A DNA stretch of 64,000 nucleotides from Macellibacteroides fermentans (GTDB lineage: Bacteria; Bacteroidota; Bacteroidia; Bacteroidales; Tannerellaceae): NCBI RefSeq assembly GCF_013409575.1, contig NZ_JACCCY010000002.1, positions 434,001 through 498,000 of the forward strand, read 5' to 3'. Under the pieces are notes generated by a model, which was not told the DNA's origin, did not search any database, and saw only the letters and a program-made list of their open reading frames with translations. The position numbers and the translations under genes were made by a program. Positions 34,358 through 43,092 of this stretch are shown here, one piece after another (positions within the stretch are counted from its first letter, which is position 1; every line of letters starts with the position of its first letter).

Positions 34358-36817
34358 ATGATAAAGAATAGAATTATGCAATTAACCGACGATCTTTACG
34401 ACGATTTGGACGAAGATATGGAAATGGTAGTTCCAATACTAACGGAATGCGATGTTGACGATGATTTTATGGACGGTATAGAAAATATTGGAAACGAGAT
34501 ACCTATTTTACCTCTGCGGAATATGGTTTTGTTTCCCGGGATAGCCATGCCTGTGATGTTAGGCAGACAGAAATCACTTCGTTTAGCCAAGGAAGTTCAG
34601 GGGAAAAAGATATTGATTGGCGTGATTTGCCAGAAAGATAGGGAAACGGATGATCCCGGGATGGATGATCTGTACAATATAGGAGTTATAGCCGAAGTGG
34701 TACGCGTACTGGATATGCCGGATGGAACAACAACAGCCATTTTGCAGGGAAAAAAGCGTTTTGAATTGAAGGAGATTACCCAGACGGAACCCTACCTGAA
34801 AGGAAAAGTGGAGCTGCTTGAAGACGTTATGCCCGACAAGAAAGATCGTGAGTTTGAGGCACTGATTTCAACCATAAAGGATTTGACGATTAAGATGCTG
34901 AAGTCGGAAGGAGATCCAAGCCGCGACATGATCTTTTCAATCAAAAATAATAACAACGTAATATATCTGATAAACTTCTCGTGTACCAACGTGGTGAGTG
35001 GTTCCGAAAAGATGGAGTTGCTACTGATTGGCGATTTGAAGGAAAGGGCCTATCGCTTGCTGTTTATCCTGAATCGCGAGTACCAGCTTTTGGAGTTGAA
35101 GAATTCCATCCAGCTGAAAACGCATGAGGATATCAACCAACAGCAAAGAGAGTATTTCCTGCAGCAACAGATCAAGACCATTCAGGAGGAGTTGGGTGGA
35201 AACATCAACGAGCAGGAGATAAAAGCGCTGAAGGCTAAAGCAGCCAAGAAGAAATGGTCGGCCGAAGTTGCCGAAACCTTCGAAAAAGAATTAAGAAAGC
35301 TGGAGCGGCTGCATCCGCAGAGTCCCGATTTCTCAATTCAGACTCAGTATGTGCAAACATTTGTAAATCTTCCGTGGAACGAATACAGCAAAGATAATTT
35401 TAATCTGAAGCATGCCGAGAAGGTATTGGACAGAGACCACTACGGACTCGAAAAGGTAAAAGAACGTATCATCGAGCACCTGGCTGTTTTGAAACTGAAG
35501 GGAGACATGAAGTCGCCCATTATCTGCCTTTACGGTCCTCCGGGGGTGGGAAAAACCTCTTTGGGTAAATCGGTGGCAGAGGCGCTGAACCGTAAATATG
35601 TTCGCATGTCGTTGGGCGGTTTGCACGACGAGGCCGAGATTCGCGGTCACCGACGCACCTATATCGGGGCGATGACGGGACGTATTATTCAGAATATCCT
35701 GAAAGCCGGTACATCCAATCCGGTGTTTATTCTGGATGAGATCGATAAGATTACATCCGATTTCAAGGGCGATCCCGCAGCAGCGCTGCTGGAAGTACTT
35801 GATCCGGAGCAGAACAATGCCTTCCACGACAATTACCTGGATGTAGATTACGATTTAAGCAAGGTGATGTTTATAGCTACAGCCAATAACATCAATTCCA
35901 TCTCGCAACCATTGCTGGACCGTATGGAACTGATCGAAGTGAGCGGATACATCATTGAGGAAAAGGTTGAGATTGCTGCCAAGCATTTAGTGCCTAAACA
36001 GCTGGAAGCGCATGGTATACCAAAGAAATCGGTTAAGTTCCCCAAGAAAACCCTGCAGGTGATTGTGGAATCGTACACCCGCGAAAGTGGCGTGCGCGAA
36101 CTGGATAAGATGATTGCCAAAGTATTGCGTAAAGTGGCCCGTAAAATTGCCACCAACGAGGTAGTGCCAGAATCTATCATGCCGGAAGACCTGCACGAGT
36201 ATCTGGGTGCAGTTACCTACAACAGCGATAAATACCAGGGCAATGAGTATGCCGGTGTGGTGACAGGACTAGCATGGACCTCCGTAGGTGGCGAAATTCT
36301 CTTTGTAGAGTCGAGCTTAAGCAAAGGAAAAGGATCGAAGTTAACGTTGACAGGTAATCTGGGTGATGTAATGAAAGAGTCTGCCATGTTGGCACTGGAA
36401 TACATCCATGCCCACGCAGGTCAGTTTGGTATTAGTGAAGACTTTTTCGAAAACTGGAACGTACACGTTCACGTGCCCGAAGGAGCCATACCCAAGGATG
36501 GTCCAAGTGCCGGGGTAACTATGGTTACATCGCTGGTATCTGCATTCACACAGCGGAAGGTAAAGCCTAACCTGGCGATGACAGGAGAAATTACCTTGCG
36601 TGGAAAAGTGTTGCCGGTAGGAGGTATCAAAGAGAAGATATTGGCAGCCAAGCGTGCCGGGATTAAGACCATTATTTTATGTTCGGAAAATAAGAAGGAC
36701 ATCGGAGAGATAAAGGAAGAGTATCTGAAAGGATTGGAATTCCATTATGTGGACGATATCAGTCAGGTTATCAAGCTGGCATTACTGGATGAAAAGGTGA
36801 GCAACCCGATATTCTAA
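34358..36817 (+). CDS. lon: ATP-dependent protease Lon
   Basis: This 819-residue LonA protease degrades misfolded and regulatory proteins. It has an acidic N-terminal extension (about 45 residues, DDLYDDLDEDMEM), then the LON substrate domain (ILPLRNMVLFPG). The AAA+ module has Walker A GPPGVGKTS and Walker B FILDEIDK. The protease domain has Ser717 (KDGPSAGVTM) and a downstream catalytic Lys (GGIKEKILAAKRAG). An in-frame ATG at 34376 is an alternative start. A strong terminator follows. Confidence 0.96.
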   Translation: MIKNRIMQLTDDLYDDLDEDMEMVVPILTECDVDDDFMDGIENIGNEIPILPLRNMVLFPGIAMPVMLGRQKSLRLAKEVQGKKILIGVICQKDRETDDPGMDDLYNIGVIAEVVRVLDMPDGTTTAILQGKKRFELKEITQTEPYLKGKVELLEDVMPDKKDREFEALISTIKDLTIKMLKSEGDPSRDMIFSIKNNNNVIYLINFSCTNVVSGSEKMELLLIGDLKERAYRLLFILNREYQLLELKNSIQLKTHEDINQQQREYFLQQQIKTIQEELGGNINEQEIKALKAKAAKKKWSAEVAETFEKELRKLERLHPQSPDFSIQTQYVQTFVNLPWNEYSKDNFNLKHAEKVLDRDHYGLEKVKERIIEHLAVLKLKGDMKSPIICLYGPPGVGKTSLGKSVAEALNRKYVRMSLGGLHDEAEIRGHRRTYIGAMTGRIIQNILKAGTSNPVFILDEIDKITSDFKGDPAAALLEVLDPEQNNAFHDNYLDVDYDLSKVMFIATANNINSISQPLLDRMELIEVSGYIIEEKVEIAAKHLVPKQLEAHGIPKKSVKFPKKTLQVIVESYTRESGVRELDKMIAKVLRKVARKIATNEVVPESIMPEDLHEYLGAVTYNSDKYQGNEYAGVVTGLAWTSVGGEILFVESSLSKGKGSKLTLTGNLGDVMKESAMLALEYIHAHAGQFGISEDFFENWNVHVHVPEGAIPKDGPSAGVTMVTSLVSAFTQRKVKPNLAMTGEITLRGKVLPVGGIKEKILAAKRAGIKTIILCSENKKDIGEIKEEYLKGLEFHYVDDISQVIKLALLDEKVSNPIF

Positions 36818-36824
36818 GAAAAAC

Positions 36825-36860
36825 AAAGGCGTCTGATGTAAATTCAGACGCCTTTATTTT
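36825..36860. terminator. Bidirectional terminator lon / DUF5606
   Basis: AAAGGCGTCTGA, a 7-nt loop and TCAGACGCCTTT form a perfect 12-bp stem with T-rich sequence on both sides, ending convergent transcripts. Confidence 0.9.
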
Positions 36861-37295
36861 TTAATTCTCTGTTTCCGCTTCAGCTTCAGCCTCTTCCGCA
36901 TTTTCCTGCGGAGTGAAGTCTGTAATTCCTGCGTTAATCAGGATGTTATACCACGAAATAAGTTTCTTTATATCGCTTGGGTATACACGTTCGCGGTCAA
37001 AATCAGGAAGCACTTCTGCCATGAAAGCACGAAGCTCTTCCGGCTTGGCGGCTGGATTAACTGATACCAGGTTTCCGTTCTCTTTATTTTTTACAGAAGT
37101 AAGTACTTCATGCAATGGAACTTCTGTCTCATCCGTATAGATAGCGATATCTCCTAAGGAAATTACTTTATCTTTGGCATAAGCAGGGACTCTTTTCTTG
37201 TCGACCAACGATTCTACGATCAACATGTTTTTACCTTGAGAAACCAGTTTAAATAATCCGGGTTTGCCGGAAATAGACAAGATAGTCTTCAACAT
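36861..37295 (-). CDS. DUF5606 family protein
   Basis: The 144-residue protein begins MLKTILSISGKPGLFKLVS, the conserved start of the Bacteroidota DUF5606 family. A compact beta-rich N-terminal domain is followed by a helical part (RAFMAEVLPDFDRERVYPSDI) and a Glu/Ala-rich acidic tail. Function is unknown. It has its own promoter box and lies downstream of coaE in the same direction. Confidence 0.85.
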   Translation of the reverse strand: MLKTILSISGKPGLFKLVSQGKNMLIVESLVDKKRVPAYAKDKVISLGDIAIYTDETEVPLHEVLTSVKNKENGNLVSVNPAAKPEELRAFMAEVLPDFDRERVYPSDIKKLISWYNILINAGITDFTPQENAEEAEAEAETEN

Positions 37296-37329
37296 AATTT
37301 TCTTTTCTATAGTGTTAAACTTGAATGTG

Positions 37330-37337
37330 CAAATGTA
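37330..37337 (-). promoter_or_regulatory. -7 box of the DUF5606 gene
   Basis: TACATTTG on the minus strand fits TAnnTTTG, 34 bp before the start codon. Confidence 0.5.
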
Positions 37338-37435
37338 ACATAAGAATACCGAACTATTGACAAACGGACCCGAAAAATATATAACATCTTTTCCAAACAG
37401 CTATATATTTGTATGAATCTGTTGTTTATTTATGA

Positions 37436-38020
37436 TTAGAGAGTCGGCCGTATTTGCTTTAAAAGAGACTCTACCTGAGGAATTAAGGCCTGAATACCGT
37501 CATTCAGGATTACAAAATCCGATTTATCTCTCTTTATTTCATCCGGCAGCTGGTTCTTAATACGGTTTGTAACATCTGTACGGCTTGAGTTATCACGGTT
37601 CATGGCACGTTGTATCCGGATCTCTTCCGGAGCATATACCATAACCGTATAGTCGGCCAGTTTGTCAAAACCCGATTCAAACAAGATGGCCGATTCAAGG
37701 GCGCACAGCTCAGTATTTTTCGATTCGGTCCATTGCAGATAGTCTTTATATACTTCCGGGTGAATAAGGCTGTTAACCGCTTTCAGCATCTGCGGATTGC
37801 CGAATATCAGAGAGGCAAGTCTTCTTTTGTCGAGGCCTTCGCCGGTGTAGATCGATTCGTCAAACAGTTCGATAAGCCCCTTGCGAATAACCGGAGACGA
37901 TTGGGTAAGTCGTTTGCTCTCCTCGTCCGCTATATAAACAGGAATGCCATATAGCTCCAGCAGAGCGGAGACTACCGATTTTCCACTGCCTATACCTCCA
38001 GTAATGCCGATGGTTTTCAT
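37436..38020 (-). CDS. coaE: Dephospho-CoA kinase
   Basis: CoaE phosphorylates dephospho-CoA in the last step of coenzyme A synthesis. The 194-residue protein has the P-loop TGGIGSGKS at the N-terminus and the CoaE-type ADEESKRL and HPEVYKDYL motifs. Its ATG shares one base with the stop of the upstream YbbR-like gene (TAATG), so translation is probably coupled. Confidence 0.95.
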   Translation of the reverse strand: MKTIGITGGIGSGKSVVSALLELYGIPVYIADEESKRLTQSSPVIRKGLIELFDESIYTGEGLDKRRLASLIFGNPQMLKAVNSLIHPEVYKDYLQWTESKNTELCALESAILFESGFDKLADYTVMVYAPEEIRIQRAMNRDNSSRTDVTNRIKNQLPDEIKRDKSDFVILNDGIQALIPQVESLLKQIRPTL

Positions 38021-39027
38021 TAATAATTGTTTTGTTCCAGTATAAATTCAATTTTGTCCGGGTGCACCGTGGGGGATTGAATCCAGTTGGGTTTCTTTGT
38101 CAGCTTGATTGATACCGTACCCGAAATGTTCTGTTCCAGATCCGAATAGTTTATCTCGGCTGCAAAATCACTTTCCTTTAGCTGGTTGAAGCGCGAAAGA
38201 GGTACATTGCAGGTAACCTGCACCATGGATGGGAAGGTCCGCAGCGTAAGATTCTGCGGCAATGTCTTACATTGGATCGGTATATTCAATGTTTTTTCCG
38301 TATATTCTTCAATGGGGAAGGTGATGGTTACCTGTTCGGGTTCGAACCGGGCTCCTTTAACCGGCAACAGATTGAACGTGCGGGTAAATGTCTTTCTCGC
38401 TTTCTCAATCTTGGTGTTTACTGTTTGTACGGTAATCAGACTATCCAGAATTTCTTCGCCGGCATAAACCTGCACAGTGGCAGGGGTGATATTTATTTCT
38501 CCCGACAGCCCGAATCCGGGTTCTGTACGTAACGACCCGTTAAACTCCACCTGGATTCTTCGGCTCTTTAACGGAGTATAGTCGACCTCTATCTGCTGAG
38601 GCTCGAAGCTTATCAGCGTAGTGGTTGCAATCATCTGCTTAAGCAGATCCCGTTCAATTATTTTCTTGCTGATAAGAAAGGTCCCACCTTTGGCTGAAAG
38701 CGATCCAAGAGATGCTTCGATAGGTAAAAGTGTTCCACCCAGGGAGTAATTTAGCAATACACTTCCTTTGTCTCTGACTTTTACCTTGATATTGTCTGGT
38801 AACTTGTCGGAGAATGCAATATTGGCTGGAACATTCTTATATCTGACCGGTATGATAAGTTCAATTTCGTAATCTTGCTGAAGACTTTGAAGCATCCAAA
38901 AGCCCAGAGAAAGAAGTACAAAAAAGAAAAAGATTAAAACTTCTTTCCACCCTTGACGGCGTAACAGAGTTTTAATCTTTTTTGGTGCAGACTTGAATGT
39001 TAAAAATAAAGCTTCAAGTCGGGACAT
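38020..39027 (-). CDS. YbbR-like domain protein (CdaR-related)
   Basis: The 335-residue protein has one N-terminal membrane helix (about residues 29-46, VLIFFFFVLLSLGFWML) followed by YbbR-type beta domains facing out of the cytoplasm. CdaR, a YbbR protein in Firmicutes, regulates a c-di-AMP cyclase. The Bacteroidota homologue has no such partner here; it lies between yajC and coaE. Function is inferred only at the domain level. Confidence 0.8.
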   Translation of the reverse strand: MSRLEALFLTFKSAPKKIKTLLRRQGWKEVLIFFFFVLLSLGFWMLQSLQQDYEIELIIPVRYKNVPANIAFSDKLPDNIKVKVRDKGSVLLNYSLGGTLLPIEASLGSLSAKGGTFLISKKIIERDLLKQMIATTTLISFEPQQIEVDYTPLKSRRIQVEFNGSLRTEPGFGLSGEINITPATVQVYAGEEILDSLITVQTVNTKIEKARKTFTRTFNLLPVKGARFEPEQVTITFPIEEYTEKTLNIPIQCKTLPQNLTLRTFPSMVQVTCNVPLSRFNQLKESDFAAEINYSDLEQNISGTVSIKLTKKPNWIQSPTVHPDKIEFILEQNNY

Positions 39028-39038
39028 GTAACTATTTT

Positions 39039-39350
39039 TTACTTTTGTTGCGCGTCTTCTGCCGATGCAAAAATGGATGTTTTGTCTACACGGATGTTTA
39101 CACCTTCCGCAATTTCGATTGACATATAGTTGTCGCTGATCTCTTTGATTTTACCATAGATACCACCGGCTGTAATCACCTTGTCACCCTTCTTCAGAGC
39201 TTCGCGTGATTTTTGAATTTCTTTCTGTTTCTTTTGCTGCGGACGGATCATGAAGAAATAAAAGATAGCTACTACCACTACCATCATTAAAATTCCTGAC
39301 CACTGATTTGCGCCACCTGCTGCTTGAAGTAAAATACTTAGTAAGTTCAT
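39039..39350 (-). CDS. yajC: Preprotein translocase subunit YajC
   Basis: The 103-residue protein has a single membrane helix (GILMMVVVVAIFYFFMI) followed by RPQQKKQKE and the GDKVITAGGIYGKI motif, all classical YajC features. YajC associates with SecDF in protein export. It lies 11 bp before the YbbR-like gene and 63 bp after nusB. Confidence 0.95.
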   Translation of the reverse strand: MNLLSILLQAAGGANQWSGILMMVVVVAIFYFFMIRPQQKKQKEIQKSREALKKGDKVITAGGIYGKIKEISDNYMSIEIAEGVNIRVDKTSIFASAEDAQQK

Positions 39351-39413
39351 GCTATAAAATTTAAACGTTTTACTGGATTCTATTTGTAATTATTGCAAAT
39401 ATAACGAAAATTG

Positions 39414-40340
39414 TCAATCTTTAATCAACAAACGCTCATTTTTTAGCTCAGTTACAACAGAATCGAGAATTCCATTGATGAAATTACCGCTTTTGGGTGT
39501 ACTGTAGTATTTAGCTGTGTCGATGTATTCGTTCAGGCTTACATTGATAGGTATTGTTGGGAAATTCATGATTTCAGCCAGGGCAACCTGCATGATGATC
39601 TGGTCCATATTGGCAATACGTTCGCTCTCCCAGTTTTTCATGTGCTTTTGGATACGTTCGCGGTATTCGCTTCCTTTCAATAATGACTGACGGAATAATT
39701 TGATAGCGAATTCCTGGTCGTCCTGATCTTTGAACATTGGCAACAAAGGCTGTTTGCTTCCCTCTTTTTCTGAAAACTTCTTGATGGTTTTCAACGTGAA
39801 AGTCTGAACAATCTCAATGTCGTCGTTCCAATAAATACTTTTATCTTCCAGATAGGATTCGATTTCTTCGTTACCGCAGATCAGTTTCTTGAAAACAATC
39901 CGCCAGAAGTCGCGGTCGGCTTCGTAAGAATCGTTGGCATCTGCCAGATAATCAGCATAGATATCCGAATTTAAAATGATATCCAGTACCGATTTTACAA
40001 AATCTTCTTCGTTGTTCCATGAAATACCATTGTCTTTCACATAAGCCAAAAGAGACTCGTTTGCTTCTACCTGTGCAGCAAAGCGGTTATCTACAAATCG
40101 GGTGTTGGGATTCAACTCTTCCTGGGTTGGAACATACTTGTTTTTGCGATTGTCCAGCACTCTTTTTTGAAGTCTGGTTGTTTCAACTATGAGAAGAAGG
40201 AAATAATGGTATAAGTCGTATGACTTTTGAAGACTGAAAAGCAATTCGTTTTCTGCAGTTTTGAGGTCTTTGTTTCCGTTCTGATAGTATGCGTATACTA
40301 TCTGTAAAACTTTAATGCGAATTAAAATTCTGTTGATCAT
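39414..40340 (-). CDS. nusB: Transcription antitermination factor NusB
   Basis: The 308-residue protein begins INRILIRIKVLQIVYAYYQ, the NusB start with the Arg-rich RNA-binding helix. The NusB fold is completed by the C-terminal part (DQIIMQVALAEIMNFPTIP, GNFINGILDSVV). It is more than twice as long as E. coli NusB because of a long insertion, as in other Bacteroidetes. NusB acts with NusE on boxA in rRNA operons. Confidence 0.93.
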   Translation of the reverse strand: MINRILIRIKVLQIVYAYYQNGNKDLKTAENELLFSLQKSYDLYHYFLLLIVETTRLQKRVLDNRKNKYVPTQEELNPNTRFVDNRFAAQVEANESLLAYVKDNGISWNNEEDFVKSVLDIILNSDIYADYLADANDSYEADRDFWRIVFKKLICGNEEIESYLEDKSIYWNDDIEIVQTFTLKTIKKFSEKEGSKQPLLPMFKDQDDQEFAIKLFRQSLLKGSEYRERIQKHMKNWESERIANMDQIIMQVALAEIMNFPTIPINVSLNEYIDTAKYYSTPKSGNFINGILDSVVTELKNERLLIKD

Positions 40341-40373
40341 CGTTTGAAGGAACTACTTTGTTTAAATTGGATG

Positions 40374-40381
40374 CAAAGGTA
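40374..40381 (-). promoter_or_regulatory. -7 box of the nusB operon
   Basis: TACCTTTG on the minus strand fits TAnnTTTG, 33 bp before the nusB start codon. Confidence 0.5.
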
Positions 40382-40560
40382 GGCAATCTTTTTTGTTTTC
40401 ATATTTCAATTCAATCTTTTTTATTTAATCACCCCAATCTTTTACATTATGATACAATACGTTATGATTTTTTGCGTTAAAATAGCAGTTATTTAAAAAA
40501 AAATATCCATATTTGGAAATTATTAAGATTTGAGAGTGTTTATAAACAAAATTTGCTGTT

Positions 40561-40929
40561 ATGGAAGATGCAGGGAAAAAAATGAATGTTGAAACAGGAG
40601 ATAAAGAAATTCTTTATTCCAGAGCCATTAAAGCCGGCAAGAGGATATATTACCTCGATGTGAAGAGGAATCTGAAGGATGATTTGTTTCTGGCTATAAC
40701 AGAAAGCAAAAAAGTCCAATCTAAAGAGGGTGCGCAGGCAACATTCGAAAAGCACAAGATTTTTCTGTATAAGGAAGACTTTGAGAAGTTTATAGAAGGC
40801 TTATCTGATGTGATCGGGTACATACAGCAACATAACGGAGATGTTTCTACTAAGCCCGCTAACAGCAATGATCCGGAGGAAAACGACACATCAGATTCGG
40901 GCGACATTAAATTAACCATCGATTTTTAA
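40561..40929 (+). CDS. DUF3276 (PUR-alpha-like) protein
   Basis: The 122-residue protein has the PUR-like core EILYSRAIKAGKRIYYLDV and the KIFLYKEDFEKFIEGL helix, matching the Bacteroidota DUF3276 family, which shares the PUR-alpha nucleic-acid-binding fold. The C-terminal 30 residues are acidic and disordered. It probably binds single-stranded nucleic acid; targets are unknown. It is divergent from nusB and closed by a terminator. Confidence 0.85.
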   Translation: MEDAGKKMNVETGDKEILYSRAIKAGKRIYYLDVKRNLKDDLFLAITESKKVQSKEGAQATFEKHKIFLYKEDFEKFIEGLSDVIGYIQQHNGDVSTKPANSNDPEENDTSDSGDIKLTIDF

Positions 40930-40956
40930 GAGAACACAGATTAATCGAAATAAAAT

Positions 40957-40999
40957 ATAACGGGCTGTTTGTCTGGTTTCAGATTAAACAGCCCGTTAT
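40957..40999. terminator. Terminator hairpin after DUF3276 gene and ferredoxin
   Basis: ATAACGGGCTGTTT and AAACAGCCCGTTAT form a perfect 14-bp stem, with an inner GTCTG/CAGAT stem in the loop. It serves converging transcripts. Confidence 0.85.
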
Positions 41000-41041
41000 C
41001 TATATAGGCATTCATTAAAAAAGCCTACTCTTTTACTTGAA

Positions 41042-41212
41042 TTATGCTACCGGATGGATAGCTTCTGTAGGACATACATCAGCGCAAGTACCGCAGTCTG
41101 TACACATTTCAGGATCAATCTTATAGATATCGCCTTCAGAAATTGCTCCTACCGGACACTCGTCAATGCAAGTACCGCAAGCAATGCAATCTTCACTAAT
41201 TAAATAAGCCAT
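41042..41212 (-). CDS. Two-cluster [4Fe-4S] ferredoxin
   Basis: A 56-residue protein starts MAYLISEDCIACGTC and holds two classical CxxCxxCxxxCP motifs (CIACGTCIDECP and CTDCGTCADVCP) arranged as in clostridial-type 2[4Fe-4S] ferredoxins. It is an electron carrier for anaerobic redox enzymes such as 2-oxoacid oxidoreductases. No partner gene is adjacent. Confidence 0.95.
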   Translation of the reverse strand: MAYLISEDCIACGTCIDECPVGAISEGDIYKIDPEMCTDCGTCADVCPTEAIHPVA

Positions 41213-41249
41213 TTTCTTAACCTTTTAAATTTGTAACTATTAGTTGCTG

Positions 41250-41257
41250 CAAAAATA
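41250..41257 (-). promoter_or_regulatory. -7 box of the ferredoxin gene
   Basis: TATTTTTG on the minus strand fits TAnnTTTG, 37 bp before the start codon. Confidence 0.5.
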
Positions 41258-41400
41258 GAGCTTTCTTTGTATTAAAAAAATAAGTTTTCGTTTTATTTGC
41301 GTACAAGCTCCCTTTTTTTTGCATATTAATGCATCAGCAATATCAGGATGTTAAACCTGCGCCTTCAGCTGTGCAATAAAAGGAGATTAAATTCGTTTTA

Positions 41401-42138
41401 TTGAAAAATTGTAGAGAATTGAAACAGATCGTATTTCTATTTTTGTCTTGTTTCTTCTTTTGCGGACCTTTGTTGTCGCAGAAGGAGAAGGTGAAAAATC
41501 AGCCTTATGCCGACCAAAAGCTATTTCATTTGGGATTTCATGTGGGGTTGCATTCGCAGGATATGATTCTGACCAATGTGGGAGTTGCCGGCGACGACGG
41601 GAAGACGTGGTACGGCGAGATTCCTTCGTACTCACCCGGCTTTACTGTGGGTGTGATAGGAGACATGTATCTGAACCCTAATCTGAATCTGAGGTTTTCG
41701 CCCACGCTACATTTTGGTGATAAGAAGTTTGTATTCCGCTCCTTCGAAGGGGCTGATGTGGCCGACGAGCCCGAGTTTACTACCACCGTACGATCCAATT
41801 ACCTGATGTTTCCGCTGGATATCAAATACAGTGCATTTCGTATCAACAACTACCGGCCGTACGTTATAGGTGGGGTGTATGGAAGTATGGATCTGGGACG
41901 AAAGAAAGGCAATCCCTTGCTTCTGAAGAGTGCGGATTACGGTGTTCAGTTTGGCCTGGGCTGCGATCTTTACCTGCCATACTTCAAGCTGTGTCCGGAA
42001 CTTAAATTTTGTTTCGGATTGGCCGATCTGCTTGAAAAAGACAGAACCGACCTTCAGGATGCAGCCCTGATGAGGTACACCCAATCTTTATCCAAAGTTA
42101 CTTCCAGAATGATTGTGCTTACCTTTAATTTCGAATAA
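41401..42138 (+). CDS. porT: PorT-family outer-membrane beta-barrel protein
   Basis: The protein (about 245 aa) has a signal peptide ending FFFCGPLLSQ and a beta-barrel body. Matches to PorT as I remember it from Porphyromonas are the LFHLGFHVGLHSQD start, INNYRPYVIGGVYGSMDL, YLPYFKLCPELKF, and a terminal aromatic strand ending TFNFE. PorT is part of the type IX secretion system. There is no ATG near the start; TTG at 41401 or 41419 is the likely initiator. The 3' end overlaps the stop of cdsA by 14 bp. Confidence 0.75.
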   Translation: MKNCRELKQIVFLFLSCFFFCGPLLSQKEKVKNQPYADQKLFHLGFHVGLHSQDMILTNVGVAGDDGKTWYGEIPSYSPGFTVGVIGDMYLNPNLNLRFSPTLHFGDKKFVFRSFEGADVADEPEFTTTVRSNYLMFPLDIKYSAFRINNYRPYVIGGVYGSMDLGRKKGNPLLLKSADYGVQFGLGCDLYLPYFKLCPELKFCFGLADLLEKDRTDLQDAALMRYTQSLSKVTSRMIVLTFNFE

Positions 42139-42958
42139 AAAGTTCAATGTAGATATAGGCAGCCGGGATGGCAAGCAGTATACTGTCAAACCGGTCCAGC
42201 ATTCCGCCGTGTCCGGGAAGCATCTTGCCGGAGTCTTTTACCCCAACGGTGCGTTTTATCAATGATTCGATCAGGTCGCCCCATGTGCCAAAACAAACGA
42301 TTGTGGCAGCCAGTCCCAGCCAGTTATACCAGCTTATCTCCGGATTAAGGTTGGCAAAAACAAAGGAACTTGCCAGAGCAAAGACAAGGCCTCCCCAAAA
42401 GCCTTCCCACGACTTTTTAGGTGATATACGCTCAAATAACCTGTGTTTCCCAAATTGAGATCCCACCAGGTATGCTCCCGTATCGTTTATCCAGACGAAT
42501 ATAAAAAGAGCCATAAGCAGGAGAGGAGTGAAGATAATCGCCCCTTCTTCATTCTTTCCAAGAACGATGTAATTGGAAAGGGCAAAAGTTCCGGCACAAT
42601 ACACCTGCGCAAACAGGGAATAAGCCAGATTATTTAACGGATTTTGCTGCTTGTTGTAAAGTTCCGAAACAAACAGATAGATTAGAAACGCAAGATAAGG
42701 TGTAAATACGAGGCTTTCGGCAAGGCCGTTTGCATGTAAGAAGGTAGCCACGAAAAGATACATACCGCCAATTGTTCCTACAATCCGTCTTGGAACGGAT
42801 GGAAAATACTCCTTTAGCAAACTATAGAATTCCCAGAGCAATAAGCCTGTGAGTATACTGAATAAAGCAAGAAACGTATAGGGATTATAGCAAATAGCTC
42901 CTGCTAATACGGCAACAAATACTGCACCGGTAAGCCCTCGTATAATTAGATTTTTCAA
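42125..42958 (-). CDS. cdsA: Phosphatidate cytidylyltransferase
   Basis: CdsA makes CDP-diacylglycerol, the branch point of phospholipid synthesis. The 277-residue polytopic protein has about eight membrane segments and the C-terminal CDS signature KDSGKMLPGHGGMLDRFDS. It lies downstream of ftsH in the same direction but has its own promoter box after the ftsH terminator. Confidence 0.95.
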   Translation of the reverse strand: MKNLIIRGLTGAVFVAVLAGAICYNPYTFLALFSILTGLLLWEFYSLLKEYFPSVPRRIVGTIGGMYLFVATFLHANGLAESLVFTPYLAFLIYLFVSELYNKQQNPLNNLAYSLFAQVYCAGTFALSNYIVLGKNEEGAIIFTPLLLMALFIFVWINDTGAYLVGSQFGKHRLFERISPKKSWEGFWGGLVFALASSFVFANLNPEISWYNWLGLAATIVCFGTWGDLIESLIKRTVGVKDSGKMLPGHGGMLDRFDSILLAIPAAYIYIELFIRN

Positions 42959-42986
42959 GATAGACTTATGTTTGTGTTTCAGGCTG

Positions 42987-42994
42987 CAAATATA
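42987..42994 (-). promoter_or_regulatory. -7 box of cdsA
   Basis: TATATTTG on the minus strand fits TAnnTTTG, 28 bp before the start codon. Confidence 0.5.
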
Positions 42995-43021
42995 GATAAT
43001 AAATTGATAAATAGTAAAAAA

Positions 43022-43061
43022 GAGGCAGGATAGTAATCTTCAAAAGATACTTTCCAGCCTC
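43022..43061 (-). terminator. Terminator after ftsH
   Basis: On the minus strand GAGGCT.GGAAAGTATCT and AGATTACTATCCTGCCTC pair with small bulges around a TTTG loop and run into TTTTTT. Confidence 0.75.
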
Positions 43062-43092
43062 ATTTCCTATTATTAATTATGTATTTAACTAA

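Noticed and set aside
37404-37411. Plus-strand TATATTTG box near the coaE 3' end as an antisense promoter
   Set aside because: No -33 element, no terminator-bounded transcript and no gene; a chance match in AT-rich DNA is likely.
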